From Mesorhizobium loti (GTDB lineage: Bacteria > Pseudomonadota > Alphaproteobacteria > Rhizobiales > Rhizobiaceae): 64,000 nt of DNA. Made by a program: the position numbers and the translations under genes. The DNA is taken from positions 3,353,001-3,417,000 of the forward strand of contig CP050293.1 of the NCBI GenBank assembly GCA_014189435.1, given 5' to 3'. The notes beneath the pieces are model-generated. The model saw only the letters and a list, made by a program, of their open reading frames with translations. It was not told the origin of the DNA and did no database searches. Below, piece by piece: positions 1 to 8,437 of the stretch (position 1 is its first letter; every line of letters starts with the position of its first letter).

Positions 1-142
1 CTGCCGGACATCTCCCCCACGAGGGGGGAGATTGGCAGCTTCTGCGCTTCGCTCAATCTTGCGACCTCTGAGGTTGGCGAAAGCCGGCGCGCTATCCGAT
101 CTCCCCCTTGTGGGGGAGATGTCCGGCAGGACAGAGGGGGCG
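1..142. repeat. Nested-palindrome intergenic repeat, family A (copy 1, cut by window start)
   Basis: The two ends are inverted copies of CTGCCGGACATCTCCCCC (1-18) and its reverse complement (near 113-130). Each end also folds on itself around a C-run/G-run hairpin. The middle contains the core TTGGCGAAAGCC. The same architecture recurs near 7185 and 22231. It lies just downstream of the Lrp gene's 3' end and contains no open frame of its own. Confidence 0.8.
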
Positions 143-177
143 CCGTCCCGCCGACGCATCCAATAGAATCGCTCAGA

Positions 178-645
178 TTAAATCGGTAGCGCGCCGGTTT
201 CCTTCAGCGTTTCCAGCACGATCGCCGTCTTCACATGCTGCACCGATTCATGCGGCAGCAGCACGCCGTTGACGAATTCCGACAGCGATTTCAAATCGGG
301 CGTCACCACTTTCAGGATGTAATCCATCTCGCCGGTCAGAGCGTGCGCTTCCTGCACTTCGGGCAGCCGCGCCACCAGTTCGCCGAAGCGCCGCGCATTG
401 TCGCGGTTATGGGTGGCGAGCGTGACCGAGATGACGTTGACCAGCGAAAAACCGAGCTTGTCGCGGTCGAGAACGGCGCGATAGCCCTTGATGAAGCCGT
501 CTTCCTCGAGCCGCTGACGGCGGCGCGAGCATTGCGACGCCGACAGGTTCACCCGCTCCGACAAATCGTTGTTGGTCAGCCGCGCATCACCCTGCAACAG
601 CGCCATTATCTTGCGGTCGAACTGATCAATGCGCGTCTCATCCAT
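178..645 (-). CDS. Lrp/AsnC family transcriptional regulator
   Basis: A 155-residue DNA-binding regulator of the leucine-responsive (feast/famine) family, usually an octamer or dimer sensing an amino acid. The N-terminal winged helix-turn-helix spans about residues 8-55, with the recognition helix around LSASQCSRRRQRLE (34-47). The RAM ligand-binding domain follows and contains GEMDYIL at 105-111. The length is normal for the family. The gene is transcribed away from hpd, and the shared 139-bp gap holds a near-palindrome, so control of hpd by aromatic amino acids and autoregulation are the likely roles. The family assignment is secure; the effector (tyrosine, phenylalanine or another) is inference. 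Confidence 0.93.
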   Translation of the reverse strand: MDETRIDQFDRKIMALLQGDARLTNNDLSERVNLSASQCSRRRQRLEEDGFIKGYRAVLDRDKLGFSLVNVISVTLATHNRDNARRFGELVARLPEVQEAHALTGEMDYILKVVTPDLKSLSEFVNGVLLPHESVQHVKTAIVLETLKETGALPI

Positions 646-657
646 GGTTTTATCTCA

Positions 658-682
658 TATCATGCACACTTCGCGCATGAGA
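658..682. promoter_or_regulatory. Candidate Lrp operator between lrp-like gene and hpd
   Basis: An imperfect inverted repeat, TATCATGC (658-665) and GCATGAGA (675-682), separated by 9 bases with one arm mismatch. It lies 13 bases upstream of the Lrp start codon. A TATGAT hexamer at 731-736 could be the -10 box of hpd. The palindrome is seen; its use by this Lrp protein is inferred from the divergent arrangement. Confidence 0.4.
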
Positions 683-784
683 TGATCATTTCAAGCGTTT
701 GAATGCAAGCACCATGCACGCCATCGGCGCTATGATGGCGCAAGATGAGCCTTTTCAGGCCAAGCCAGCTTTCGGAGGAATACC

Positions 785-1897
785 ATGGGTCCCTTCCCGC
801 ACGACGCCCCACCCGCCAGGATCAGCAAGGACAACCCGGCCGGCACCGACGGTTTCGAGTTCGTCGAGTTCGCGCATGCGGAGCCGGAAAAACTGGCCGA
901 ACTGTTCACCCGCATGGGCTATGTCGCGGTAGGCAGGCACCGTTCCAAAGACATCACCATCTGGCGCCAAGGCGACATCAACTATGTCGTCAATGCCGAG
1001 CCCGGCTCGCATGCGATGAAGTTCGTCGACAAGCACGGGCCCTGTGCTGCCTCGATGGCCTGGCGGGTGGTTGATGCGAAGCACGCCTTCGATCATGCCG
1101 TTGCCAAGGGCGCCACGCCTTACGAAGGCACCGACAAGGCGCTCGACGTGCCGGCGATCGTCGGCATTGGCGGCTCGCTGCTCTATTTCATCGAGACCTA
1201 CGGCAAGAAGGGTTCGGCCTATGATGCCGAGTTCGAGTGGCTGGGTGCGCGCGACCCACGGCCGGAAGGCGTCGGCTTCTATTATCTCGATCACCTGACC
1301 CACAATGTCTATCGCGGCCAGATGGACAAATGGTGGGATTTCTACCGCAATCTGTTCGGCTTCAAGCAGATCCATTTCTTCGATATCGACGGCAAGATCA
1401 CCGGCCTGGTCAGCCGCGCCATCACCTCGCCTTGCGGCAAGATCCGCATTCCGCTGAACGAGTCCAAGGACGAGACCAGCCAGATCGCCGAATATCTGAA
1501 GAAGTACAATGGCGAGGGCATCCAGCACATCGCTGTCGGCACCGACGAGATTTACGCCGCCACCGACAGGCTGGCCGAGAACGGGCTGAAGTTCATGCCC
1601 GGCCCGCCGGAGACGTATTACGACATGTCCTATTCCAGGGTGAACGGCCATGACGAACCGATCGAGCGGATGAAGAAGCACGGCATCCTGATCGACGGCG
1701 AAGGCGTCGTCGACGGCGGCATGACCAAGATCCTGCTGCAGATCTTTTCGAAGACGGTGATCGGCCCGATCTTCTTCGAGTTCATCCAGCGCAAGGGCGA
1801 CGAAGGCTTTGGCGAGGGCAATTTCCGCGCGCTGTTCGAATCGATCGAGCAGGACCAGATCAAGCGCGGGGTGATCAAGGTTCAGGCGGCGGAGTAG
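785..1897 (+). CDS. hpd: 4-hydroxyphenylpyruvate dioxygenase
   Basis: Converts 4-hydroxyphenylpyruvate to homogentisate in tyrosine breakdown, using non-haem Fe(II) in the cytoplasm. The 370-residue length is typical of bacterial HPPD. The C-terminal VOC barrel carries the expected facial triad: His170 in LDHLTHNV, His248 in IQHIAV and Glu332 in FFEFIQRKG. The start at 785 is set by GGAGG at 774-778, six bases upstream. It faces an Lrp-type regulator, and the genes for the next steps (hmgA and a fumarylacetoacetate-hydrolase-family gene) lie 2-5 kb away on the other strand. hpd is therefore transcribed separately from the rest of the pathway here. Confidence 0.97.
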   Translation: MGPFPHDAPPARISKDNPAGTDGFEFVEFAHAEPEKLAELFTRMGYVAVGRHRSKDITIWRQGDINYVVNAEPGSHAMKFVDKHGPCAASMAWRVVDAKHAFDHAVAKGATPYEGTDKALDVPAIVGIGGSLLYFIETYGKKGSAYDAEFEWLGARDPRPEGVGFYYLDHLTHNVYRGQMDKWWDFYRNLFGFKQIHFFDIDGKITGLVSRAITSPCGKIRIPLNESKDETSQIAEYLKKYNGEGIQHIAVGTDEIYAATDRLAENGLKFMPGPPETYYDMSYSRVNGHDEPIERMKKHGILIDGEGVVDGGMTKILLQIFSKTVIGPIFFEFIQRKGDEGFGEGNFRALFESIEQDQIKRGVIKVQAAE

Positions 1898-1921
1898 GCC
1901 GACCGCGCGAGGCGCAAGCGT

Positions 1922-2233
1922 CTATTTGGCGAGGCCCACTGCCTTGCGCAGAATGTCGTTGATCCGGCTCTGCCAACCGGGACCGCCGGCACGAAACTGG
2001 GCAACCACATCGCTGTCCAGCCGGAGCGTCACCTGCTTCTTCGGATTGTCGAGCGCTGGCCGTCCGCGCGAACGACGAATCCCTTCGGCGAGTTCCGGGA
2101 ACACTTCGGCAAAGGGACGGGCATTTCGGAAGTCCTCCTCACTCCATCCGGGATTGTCCAAAACGGCATCCCAGTCTTCCTTGCTGTAGCCGCGACCCGC
2201 TTGGAATTCAGTCCTCAACTTACGCTTTGTCAT
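1922..2233 (-). CDS. brnA: BrnA family antitoxin
   Basis: A 103-residue antitoxin that neutralises the BrnT ribonuclease and, in known systems, represses the operon. The C-terminal half has the ribbon-helix-helix signature (KKQVTLRLDSDVVAQFR, then WQSRINDILRKAV); the N-terminal half is acidic and aromatic, as in BrnA. A longer frame exists, but AAGGAGG at 2241-2247 lies seven bases upstream of the ATG at 2233, which fixes the start. The gene overlaps the end of brnT by 14 bases, in the usual toxin-first BrnT-BrnA order. Confidence 0.9.
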   Translation of the reverse strand: MTKRKLRTEFQAGRGYSKEDWDAVLDNPGWSEEDFRNARPFAEVFPELAEGIRRSRGRPALDNPKKQVTLRLDSDVVAQFRAGGPGWQSRINDILRKAVGLAK

Positions 2234-2477
2234 CGAACAACCTCCTTTCAACCGGGTTGGCCCGGCGCATCGAAACTATCGAAATGCCCTCGGAGCCAAG
2301 TCGGGCAAAGATCACGGCAACCACGCCGTCGACGACCTGCCCGATTGCCATGAAACGACCGGCCTTGGCCGCCCGGATCGTCGAGCCCAAGAAGAATTCG
2401 CCATCCAGTGCGGCAAAATCCAAGCCGTGTTTCTCGATGTTGGCCAACCGCTTTGGTTCGTCCCAAACGATCTTCAT
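2220..2477 (-). CDS. brnT: BrnT family toxin (ribonuclease)
   Basis: An 85-residue member of the BrnT/DUF497 family, whose characterised members are RelE-fold ribonucleases that stop growth under stress. The typical N-terminus MKIVWDEPKRLANIEKHG is present, followed by a beta-rich core ending in RRANPVERRLFDD. It overlaps brnA. No Shine-Dalgarno sequence precedes the ATG, and a TACATA hexamer starts about 13 bases upstream, so the message may be leaderless. The pair sits between the hpd and hmgA transcription units with no other mobile-element mark. Confidence 0.9.
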   Translation of the reverse strand: MKIVWDEPKRLANIEKHGLDFAALDGEFFLGSTIRAAKAGRFMAIGQVVDGVVAVIFARLGSEGISIVSMRRANPVERRLFDDKA

Positions 2478-2487
2478 GGGAATTTAT

Positions 2488-2532
2488 GTACCTACAACAA
2501 TTAAGTCAACAATTTTCGTAACTACAATAATT
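2488..2532. promoter_or_regulatory. Direct-repeat operator and promoter of brnTA
   Basis: Two 15-bp direct repeats, GTACCTACAACAATT (2488-2502) and GTAACTACAATAATT (2518-2532), match at 13 of 15 positions and start exactly 30 bp apart, about three helical turns. They lie in the only AT-rich stretch of this region, directly upstream of brnT. On the minus strand TTGTTG followed by 16 bases and TACATA could be -35 and -10 elements. BrnA represses its own operon in studied systems, so these are likely BrnA sites. The distal repeat overlaps the 3' end of the DinB gene. Confidence 0.6.
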
Positions 2533-3076
2533 GACCACCGCCAACCGCAAGCCGCTCGACTTCCACCTCCCTCAGCTTCACATCATAATCGAGCAGAAAC
2601 TCGTCCAACTGCGGCGGCTTGACCGACGTGCCGGACAGCATGGCGTGCACCTGGCCGCGGTGATGGATGTCGTGCAGGAAGACGTGGGCGAGGATATCGC
2701 CGATGCGCTCAGGAATCATGCCGTCCTCGCGCCGGTCGGTGATCACGCGACGGTCGAGATCGTCGGCCGACAGCCTGTCGCAAAAGGCGATCAGCCGCCG
2801 ATCGGCTGCGACCTGGGCGGCAAACAACGCCTGTGGTTCGTCGAGCGGCACGAAGTCGTCATGGGCGGCAGCACCGAGACCACCCTCTTCGAGAAAATCG
2901 AGATAGAGATAATCGACCGCCAGCATGTGGTTGAGCGTTGCCTTGATCGATGGAAAGAAGCTGGTGCGTTCCACCTCGAACTCGCCCGGCCTGAGTTGCA
3001 ACACGGCACGGTAAAGCCGGTCGTTCGACCAGAGATTGTTGCCGGCCATGCGGCGCAGGTGGTCCAGCAGGTTCAT
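2522..3076 (-). CDS. DinB family protein
   Basis: A 184-residue protein of the DinB/YfiT-like four-helix bundle superfamily, whose members bind a metal through three histidines and often act as thiol-dependent transferases. Seen here are the early helix MNLLDHLRRMAGNNLWSND, a histidine in ATLNHMLAVDYLY, and the C-terminal HVFLHDIHHRGQVH. The ATG at 3076 is chosen because the protein begins there in family style, four bases after the stop of the small membrane protein. It is the last gene of the tightly packed hmgA run. A link to homogentisate chemistry, such as a thiol-dependent isomerisation, is possible but unproven. Confidence 0.85.
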   Translation of the reverse strand: MNLLDHLRRMAGNNLWSNDRLYRAVLQLRPGEFEVERTSFFPSIKATLNHMLAVDYLYLDFLEEGGLGAAAHDDFVPLDEPQALFAAQVAADRRLIAFCDRLSADDLDRRVITDRREDGMIPERIGDILAHVFLHDIHHRGQVHAMLSGTSVKPPQLDEFLLDYDVKLREVEVERLAVGGGQLL

Positions 3077-3080
3077 GAAT

Positions 3081-3368
3081 TCATCCGGTTGACCGCACCA
3101 GATACAAGCCCACCCCCATAATCGCGAATCCGGCAAGAACGATCAACAGCAGCCCGTTCATGCGTCGCCGCATGGCTTGCGTCTCCTCATCCCGCGCGAC
3201 TTTCATGTTGGTGATGGTGTGGAACATCATCGCCTTGCGCGGAAAGCCGCTGCGGTTGGTCAGGTCAGGCGAGCGCGCCTCGATGTGGTAGCTCAGCCGG
3301 ATCGCCTGGATGAACACGGCCAGTATGGCGAGTGCCCAGACACCGGCCAGCAGATAGACCCCCGTCAT
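3081..3368 (-). CDS. Small two-helix membrane protein of unknown function
   Basis: A 95-residue protein with one hydrophobic helix near the N-terminus (about residues 4-24) and another near the C-terminus (about 72-92), joined by a basic loop containing RSGFPRKAMMFHTITNMK. I recognise no enzyme motif. The ATG at 3368 follows an AGG four bases after the stop of the FAH-family gene, and the DinB gene starts four bases after this one ends. It therefore belongs to the same operon. Whether it contributes to aromatic catabolism is unknown. Confidence 0.75.
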   Translation of the reverse strand: MTGVYLLAGVWALAILAVFIQAIRLSYHIEARSPDLTNRSGFPRKAMMFHTITNMKVARDEETQAMRRRMNGLLLIVLAGFAIMGVGLYLVRSTG

Positions 3369-3372
3369 GCCC

Positions 3373-4386
3373 TTACCTCTCGTATTTCTCGACCTTCTGC
3401 TCAATGGCGCCGAAGATCGAATGCCCAGCTTTGTCCTTCATCTCGATGCGCACCGTGTCGCCGAAGCGCAGGAACGGCGTCTTGGGCTGGCCTGACACAA
3501 TGGTCTCGATCATGCGCAGTTCGGCGATGCAAGAATAGCCGGCGCCACCGGCCGAAACAGGCTTGCCCGGCCCGCCGTCGAGCTTGTTGGAGACGGTGCC
3601 GGAACCGATGATCGTGCCGGCGGCCAGCGGCCTTGTCCTGGCGGCGTGAACGATCAGCGCCGGAAAATCGAAGGTCATGTCGATGCCGGCATTGGCCCGG
3701 CCGAACGGCTTGCCGTTGAGATCGGCGAGCAACGGCAGGCTGACCTTGCCGCCATCCCATGCGTCGCCCAGTTCGTCCGGCGTGACCGCGACAGGCGAAA
3801 ACGCCGAGGACGGCTTTGACTGGAAGAAGCCAAATCCCTTGGCGAGCTCCGGCCCTGTCAGCGCGCGCAGCGTAACGTCGTTGACCAGCATGACCAGCCG
3901 GATCGCGGCACGCGCTTCATCGAGGCTTGCACCCATCGGCACGTCGTCGACGATGACGGCGACTTCGCCCTCCATGTCGATACCGAAGGCTTCGTCAGCC
4001 ATGCGGATCGGATCACGCGGCGGAATGAAGGAGTCCGCGCCACCCTGATAGATGAGCGGGTCGGTCCAGAAGCTCGCCGGCATCTCGGCGCCGCGCGCTT
4101 TGCGCACCAGTTCGACATGGTTCACGTAAGCCGAGCCGTCGGCCCATTGATAGGCACGCGGCAGCGGCGAATGGGCGTCATGCTCGTGGAAGCGCTCCGC
4201 CGGCACCGCATTGTTCTCCAGCGATTCCGCTATTGTCGCGAGATGCGGGGCGATGCGCAGCCAGTCGTCGAGCGCCGCCTGCAGCGTGCGCGCCAGGAAC
4301 GAGGCGTCGGTGAAGCGTGTCAGGTCACGCGAGACGACGACGAGTTTTCCGTCGCGCGTCCCGTCCTTCAATGTGGCAAGCTTCAT
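3373..4386 (-). CDS. Fumarylacetoacetate hydrolase family protein
   Basis: A 337-residue hydrolase of the FAH family, in this context the probable last enzyme of homogentisate breakdown (fumarylacetoacetate to fumarate plus acetoacetate). The C-terminal catalytic fold shows DMEGEVAVIVDD (137-148), which supplies acidic metal ligands, and a further aspartate at 170. The protein is shorter than animal-type FAH (about 420 residues), so a related acylpyruvase activity cannot be excluded. The ATG at 4386 overlaps the stop of the MBL gene as ATGA and is preceded by GGAGAGG. It is translationally coupled within the hmgA operon. Confidence 0.88.
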   Translation of the reverse strand: MKLATLKDGTRDGKLVVVSRDLTRFTDASFLARTLQAALDDWLRIAPHLATIAESLENNAVPAERFHEHDAHSPLPRAYQWADGSAYVNHVELVRKARGAEMPASFWTDPLIYQGGADSFIPPRDPIRMADEAFGIDMEGEVAVIVDDVPMGASLDEARAAIRLVMLVNDVTLRALTGPELAKGFGFFQSKPSSAFSPVAVTPDELGDAWDGGKVSLPLLADLNGKPFGRANAGIDMTFDFPALIVHAARTRPLAAGTIIGSGTVSNKLDGGPGKPVSAGGAGYSCIAELRMIETIVSGQPKTPFLRFGDTVRIEMKDKAGHSIFGAIEQKVEKYER

Positions 4387-5285
4387 GCGGTTTCCTCTCC
4401 TGCTGCAGCTTTGGCGCTGCTTAACCCCACAACAAGGCCGTCGCGAGCGATCGTCAAGTCGCCGGCCCATGTTTTCCTGACAGCGGCTATCCAGTCGGCC
4501 TCGCCGATCCCGGGATCATCGGCCGGAATGAGATGATTGAGCACCAGCCTCTTGACGCCGGCATCGCTTGCGATGCTGCCTGCCTCCTCGGCAAAGCTGT
4601 GGCTGGCCAGCAGATGGTCTTTCAGCCGCGCGCCATTGCCGGTCCTGGCCACCAGCCGCTCGATGCCTTCTTCCAGCATGGCTTCGTGGACCAGGATATC
4701 GGCGCCCCGAGCAAAATCGGCGAGCGGCGGATAAAAGGCCGTATCGGCGGAGAACACCACGCTTTTCCCGCCATGCTCGAAGCGCAGCGCAAAACAGTCG
4801 GTCACCGGCGGATGCTCGACGCGCAGCGCCGAAACCGTCAAGCCGCTCTGCTCGACCACCTGGCCTTCGCCGAATTCGACAATCGAAACCAGCTCACGAA
4901 TATCCGGCCGGCCCTCGTCGACGATGCGGATCTCGATGTCGAACTCCATCGCCTGACAAAAGCGCCGCCAGTAATGACCCGTGCCGGGCGGGCCGAACAC
5001 GCCGACGGGCGTCGCCAGACCCGCCGTCCAGGCGGTGTGGATCAACGGCCCCAGTTCCAGCACATGGTCGGAATGCAGATGCGTGATGAAGATCAGGTCG
5101 AGCGCCTTCAGGCTGATGCCGGCATCGACCAGACCACGCGTCACGCCAAGTCCGCAGTCGACGACGATGCTGCGGCCGCCGATCTCAAGCAGCGACGAAC
5201 TCGGCCATGGACCACCCGGCCGCAGCGCCGGGCCGCCCTTCGAACCCAAAATCACCAGCCGATCCGGGATTGGCTCGGTGCTCAA
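4383..5285 (-). CDS. MBL-fold metallo-hydrolase in the homogentisate operon
   Basis: A 300-residue metallo-beta-lactamase-fold hydrolase of the RNase Z-like subgroup. The binuclear zinc motif is complete: THLHSDH with His69, His71, Asp73 and His74, then probable ligands His158 (VEHPPV), Asp181 (SADTAF) and His251 (LNHLIP). The start is a TTG at 5285 that shares TTGA with the hmgA stop; GTG or TTG codons a few residues inside are alternatives. The gene also overlaps the FAH gene by ATGA, so it is locked between two enzymes of one pathway. Its substrate is unknown; a lactone or thioester side-product of homogentisate catabolism is a guess. Confidence 0.9.
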   Translation of the reverse strand: MSTEPIPDRLVILGSKGGPALRPGGPWPSSSLLEIGGRSIVVDCGLGVTRGLVDAGISLKALDLIFITHLHSDHVLELGPLIHTAWTAGLATPVGVFGPPGTGHYWRRFCQAMEFDIEIRIVDEGRPDIRELVSIVEFGEGQVVEQSGLTVSALRVEHPPVTDCFALRFEHGGKSVVFSADTAFYPPLADFARGADILVHEAMLEEGIERLVARTGNGARLKDHLLASHSFAEEAGSIASDAGVKRLVLNHLIPADDPGIGEADWIAAVRKTWAGDLTIARDGLVVGLSSAKAAAGEETA

Positions 5286-6595
5286 GACCAGTCGCCCTCG
5301 GGCGTGCCGTTGAAACGCTTCTTCAGGTCCGCCCAGCAGTCGATGTAATTGTCCTGCCTTGTTTCCAGTTCGGCGCCGTAGCGGGTCAGCATCTGCGGGT
5401 ATCGGGTCTCGAACATGAAGGCCATGGTGTTGTCGAGCTTGACCGGTTTCAAATCCGCACGCGAGGCCTTTTCGAAGCCAGGCGCATCCGGCCCATGGGC
5501 CAGCATCAGATTGTGCAGACTGATGCCGCCGGGCACAAAACCCTCTTCCTTGGCGTCGTACTGGCCGTGGATCAGGCCCATGAACTCGCTCATGATGTTG
5601 CGGTGGTACCAGGGCGGCCGGAACGTATCTTCGGCCACCAGCCAGCGCGGCGGGAAGATGACGAAGTCGATGTTGGCGGTACCCTCCTCGCCACTCGGCG
5701 CCGTCAGCACCGTGAAGATCGACGGGTCCGGATGGTCGAACAGCAACGCTCCGACCGGCGAAAACGTCGCCAGATCATATTTGTAAGGCGCATAGTTGCC
5801 GTGCCACGCAACGACATCGAGCGGCGAATGGCCGATCTCGGTGACGTGGAAATTGCCGCACCATTTCACCGTCAGCCGGCACGACGTTTCCTTCTCCTCG
5901 AACCAGGCGCAAGGCGTCTTGAAATCGCGCGGATTGGCCAGGCAATTGGCGCCGATCGGGCCGCGGTCGGGCAGCGTCAGCTTGGCACCGTAGTTCTCGC
6001 AGACATAGCCGCGGACTTCGGCATCGACGAGCTCCACCTTGAAGACCAGGCCGCGCGGCAGCACGGCGATCTCGCCGGGCCGCAGTTCAATCACACCCAT
6101 CTCGGTGACGAAGCGCAAGGCGCCGACCTGCGGCACGACCAGCAACTCGCCGTCGGCATTGAAGAAATGGTCGTCGACCATCGAGCGGTTGGCGACATAG
6201 ACATGAGCCGCCATGCCGGTCTGCCCGAGCACGTCGCCGGCTGTGGTGATCGAGCGCATCCCGGCGATGAAATCGGTTGGCTCCTTAGGCATCGGCACCG
6301 GGTTCCAGCGATACTGGCCAAGCGCCAGTTCATGATCGCCGACATTGGGCGCACTCTTCCACAGCGGATAGTTTGCCGGTTTGAAGCGGCCGGTGTGCTT
6401 CACGCTCGGCCGGATCCGGTAGAGCCAGGAGCGCTCATTGGTGCCGCGCGGCGCGGTGAAGGGTGAACCCGAAAGCTGCTCGGCGTAGAGCCCGTAGGCC
6501 GGCCGCTGCGGCGAATTGCGCCCCTGCGGCAGCGAACCGGGCAGCGTCTCGGTTTCAAAATCGTTGCCGAAACCCGGCATGTAGGAAAAGGCCAT
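5282..6595 (-). CDS. hmgA: Homogentisate 1,2-dioxygenase
   Basis: Cleaves the ring of homogentisate to maleylacetoacetate with non-haem Fe(II). The 437-residue length matches the family. The iron ligands are visible as His331 and Glu337 in YHRNIMSE and His367 in LAHGPD, equivalent to His335, Glu341 and His371 of the human enzyme. It is the first gene of a five-gene run in which every junction overlaps or is four to five bases wide. The divergent MarR gene starts 88 bases away across a gap with repeated TGTAACCAT motifs. Confidence 0.97.
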   Translation of the reverse strand: MAFSYMPGFGNDFETETLPGSLPQGRNSPQRPAYGLYAEQLSGSPFTAPRGTNERSWLYRIRPSVKHTGRFKPANYPLWKSAPNVGDHELALGQYRWNPVPMPKEPTDFIAGMRSITTAGDVLGQTGMAAHVYVANRSMVDDHFFNADGELLVVPQVGALRFVTEMGVIELRPGEIAVLPRGLVFKVELVDAEVRGYVCENYGAKLTLPDRGPIGANCLANPRDFKTPCAWFEEKETSCRLTVKWCGNFHVTEIGHSPLDVVAWHGNYAPYKYDLATFSPVGALLFDHPDPSIFTVLTAPSGEEGTANIDFVIFPPRWLVAEDTFRPPWYHRNIMSEFMGLIHGQYDAKEEGFVPGGISLHNLMLAHGPDAPGFEKASRADLKPVKLDNTMAFMFETRYPQMLTRYGAELETRQDNYIDCWADLKKRFNGTPEGDWS

Positions 6596-6641
6596 CGCTT
6601 CCTCCCGGAATGGATCTCAATTGACCAAACTGGTTTCATTT

Positions 6642-6671
6642 GTAACCATTGAAAATGTAACCATCAATGGC
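6642..6671. promoter_or_regulatory. Candidate MarR operator between hmgA and marR
   Basis: TGTAACCAT occurs at 6642-6650 and again at 6657-6665, 15 bases apart. CCATTGA (6647-6653) and TCAATGG (6665-6671) form an inverted repeat with 7-base arms. The cluster ends 11 bases before the MarR start codon and 46 bases from the hmgA start. This placement fits a repressor shutting both divergent promoters. The repeats are seen; binding by the adjacent MarR protein is inferred. Confidence 0.55.
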
Positions 6672-6682
6672 GGCTTTGAAAA

Positions 6683-7150
6683 ATGGCGATCAAGAGCGAG
6701 GCGTCCGACGCGCCTGAAATTCTCAATCTGGAAGATTTCCTGCCCTACCGGCTCTACCGGCTTGCCGACGCCGTCAGCCGCGAATTTTCGCGGATATACA
6801 AGGACAGCCATGGCTTGACGCGACCCGAATGGCGCACCCTTTCGGGGCTGGGGCAGCATGGAACGATGACCGCGTCCGCAATCGGCGAGCAATCGGCCAT
6901 GCACAAGACCAAGGTGTCGCGCGCCGTGGCTGAACTGGAACGGCGGCGCTGGCTTGTGCGGACACCTGATGAGAAAGACCGCCGGGTCGAACATCTGGCG
7001 CTTACCAAGGCCGGCCTTACCGCCTATCGCGAAATGGTGCCGCTGGCGAAGGCGTTCGAGCGGGAGTTGCTGGCAAAGCTGAGCGTCGGAGAGCGTGAGG
7101 CGATCGCCGAAGGACTGGCTGCGCTGGAGGCAGCATTGGGCAAGGGTTAG
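6683..7150 (+). CDS. MarR family transcriptional regulator (probable regulator of hmgA operon)
   Basis: A 155-residue MarR-type winged-helix regulator, normally a dimer that leaves its operator when an aromatic or phenolic ligand binds. The winged HTH covers about residues 40-110, with recognition helix around SAMHKTKVSRAVAELERR and wing TPDEKDRRVEHLALT. The N-terminal dimerisation helix contains LPYRLYRLADAVSREF. It is transcribed away from hmgA across a repeat-containing promoter region, so control of homogentisate degradation by an intermediate is the simplest reading. The pathway assignment is inference from position only. Confidence 0.92.
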   Translation: MAIKSEASDAPEILNLEDFLPYRLYRLADAVSREFSRIYKDSHGLTRPEWRTLSGLGQHGTMTASAIGEQSAMHKTKVSRAVAELERRRWLVRTPDEKDRRVEHLALTKAGLTAYREMVPLAKAFERELLAKLSVGEREAIAEGLAALEAALGKG

Positions 7151-7184
7151 ATACCATCAGAATTGTTGATACGCTGGCGGGACA

Positions 7185-7343
7185 GCGCCCCCCTCTGTCC
7201 TGCCGGACATCTCCCCCACGAGGGGGAGATCGAACGTCATCTCGGCTTCCGCCGGTCTCGAACGTCGCAGGGCCGAGCGGAGCGCCGAAGCCGCCAATCT
7301 CCCCCTCGTGGGGGAGATGTCCGGCAGGACAGAGGGGGGCGCG
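7185..7343. repeat. Nested-palindrome intergenic repeat, family A (copy 2)
   Basis: A complete element with near-perfect 30-bp inverted ends: the left end reads CGCCCCCCTCTGTCCTGCCG and continues into CATCTCCCCC, and the right end is its reverse complement. Inside each end a C-run/G-run hairpin is nested. The 50-60 bp centre differs from copies 1 and 3. It fills most of the gap between the marR 3' end and the tdh 3' end, a convergent junction. No coding potential is seen. Confidence 0.85.
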
Positions 7344-7393
7344 AAGGATCGCTACCGAACGAATTCGGTCTCCCCGCCGGGGCTTCTCTGCGC

Positions 7394-8428
7394 CTACCAG
7401 TCCATCACCACCTTGCCGGAGCTGCCGCTGCGCATCGCATCGAAGCCCGCCTGGAAATCATCGATGCCGATGCGGTGCGTGATAAGCCCGGAAACATCGA
7501 GCGGCCCCTGCACCAGCGCGATCATCTTGTACCAGGTCTCGAACATCTCGCGGCCGTAGATGCCCTTGAGATGCAGCATCTTGAAGATGACCTTGTTCCA
7601 GTCGATCTCGAAGCCGGTCGGCGCGATGCCTAAAATGGCGATCTTGCCGCCATTGTTCATGGTGTCGATCATATCGCGGAAGGCGGGGGCGGCGCCCGAC
7701 ATTTCGAGGCCGACGTCGAAACCCTCGGTCATGCCGAGCGCCGGCATGACATCGCGCAGCTTTTCCTTCGACGCGTCGACGACATGTTGGACGCCGAGCT
7801 TCTTCGCCAGCGCCAGCCGTACCGGGTTGATGTCGGTGATGACGACTTTTCGCGCGCCGACGCACTGCGCGACGAGCGCGCCCATGATCCCGATTGGCCC
7901 GGCGCCGGTGACCAGCACGTCTTCGCCGACCAGATCGAAGGAGAGTGCCGTGTGGACGGCATTGCCCAGGGGATCGAAGATGGCGGCGATCTCGTCGGGC
8001 ACATCGTCGGGGATCGGCACCACATTGTGCTGCGGGATCGCCAGATACTCGCCGAAGGCGCCGGGCCGGTTGACGCCGACACCGAGCGTGTTGCGGCAGA
8101 GATGCCCTCGCCCGGCGCGGCAGTTGCGGCAATGGCCGCAGACGATGTGGCCTTCGCCCGACACGCGCTGGCCGACCTTGTATTCGGTGACCGCCGCGCC
8201 GAAATCGGCGACCGTGCCGACGAATTCATGGCCGGTCACCATCGGCACCGGCACCGTCTTTTGCGCCCACTGGTCCCAATTGTAGATATGGACATCGGTG
8301 CCGCAGATCGCCGTTTTCTTGATCTTGATCAGCACGTCGTTGGGGCCGATTTCCGGCACCGGCACCTCTTCCATCCAGATGCCCGGTTCGGCCTTGGCCT
8401 TTACCAGCGCCTTCATCATGTTCGACAT
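7394..8428 (-). CDS. tdh: L-threonine 3-dehydrogenase
   Basis: Oxidises L-threonine to 2-amino-3-ketobutyrate with NAD+, a zinc medium-chain dehydrogenase of 344 residues (E. coli Tdh has 341). Catalytic zinc ligands are Cys42 ([14 protein letters not shown]), His67 and Glu68 (GHE); structural zinc cysteines are 97, 100, 103 and 111; the NAD-binding GAGPIG is at 175-180. The reading frame extends further upstream through a repeat, but AAGGAG lies seven bases before the ATG at 8428 and family similarity begins there. It lies downstream of kbl in the same orientation, with a family-B repeat between them. Confidence 0.96.
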   Translation of the reverse strand: MSNMMKALVKAKAEPGIWMEEVPVPEIGPNDVLIKIKKTAICGTDVHIYNWDQWAQKTVPVPMVTGHEFVGTVADFGAAVTEYKVGQRVSGEGHIVCGHCRNCRAGRGHLCRNTLGVGVNRPGAFGEYLAIPQHNVVPIPDDVPDEIAAIFDPLGNAVHTALSFDLVGEDVLVTGAGPIGIMGALVAQCVGARKVVITDINPVRLALAKKLGVQHVVDASKEKLRDVMPALGMTEGFDVGLEMSGAAPAFRDMIDTMNNGGKIAILGIAPTGFEIDWNKVIFKMLHLKGIYGREMFETWYKMIALVQGPLDVSGLITHRIGIDDFQAGFDAMRSGSSGKVVMDW

Positions 8429-8437
8429 ATCTAGCTC

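Noticed and set aside
1..142. CRISPR-like array from the repeated palindromes
   Set aside because: Only two inverted end copies are present, not direct repeats with spacers.
1922..2477. brnTA as part of a mobile element
   Set aside because: No integrase, direct target repeats or tRNA site nearby; composition of the genes is like the surroundings apart from the promoter.
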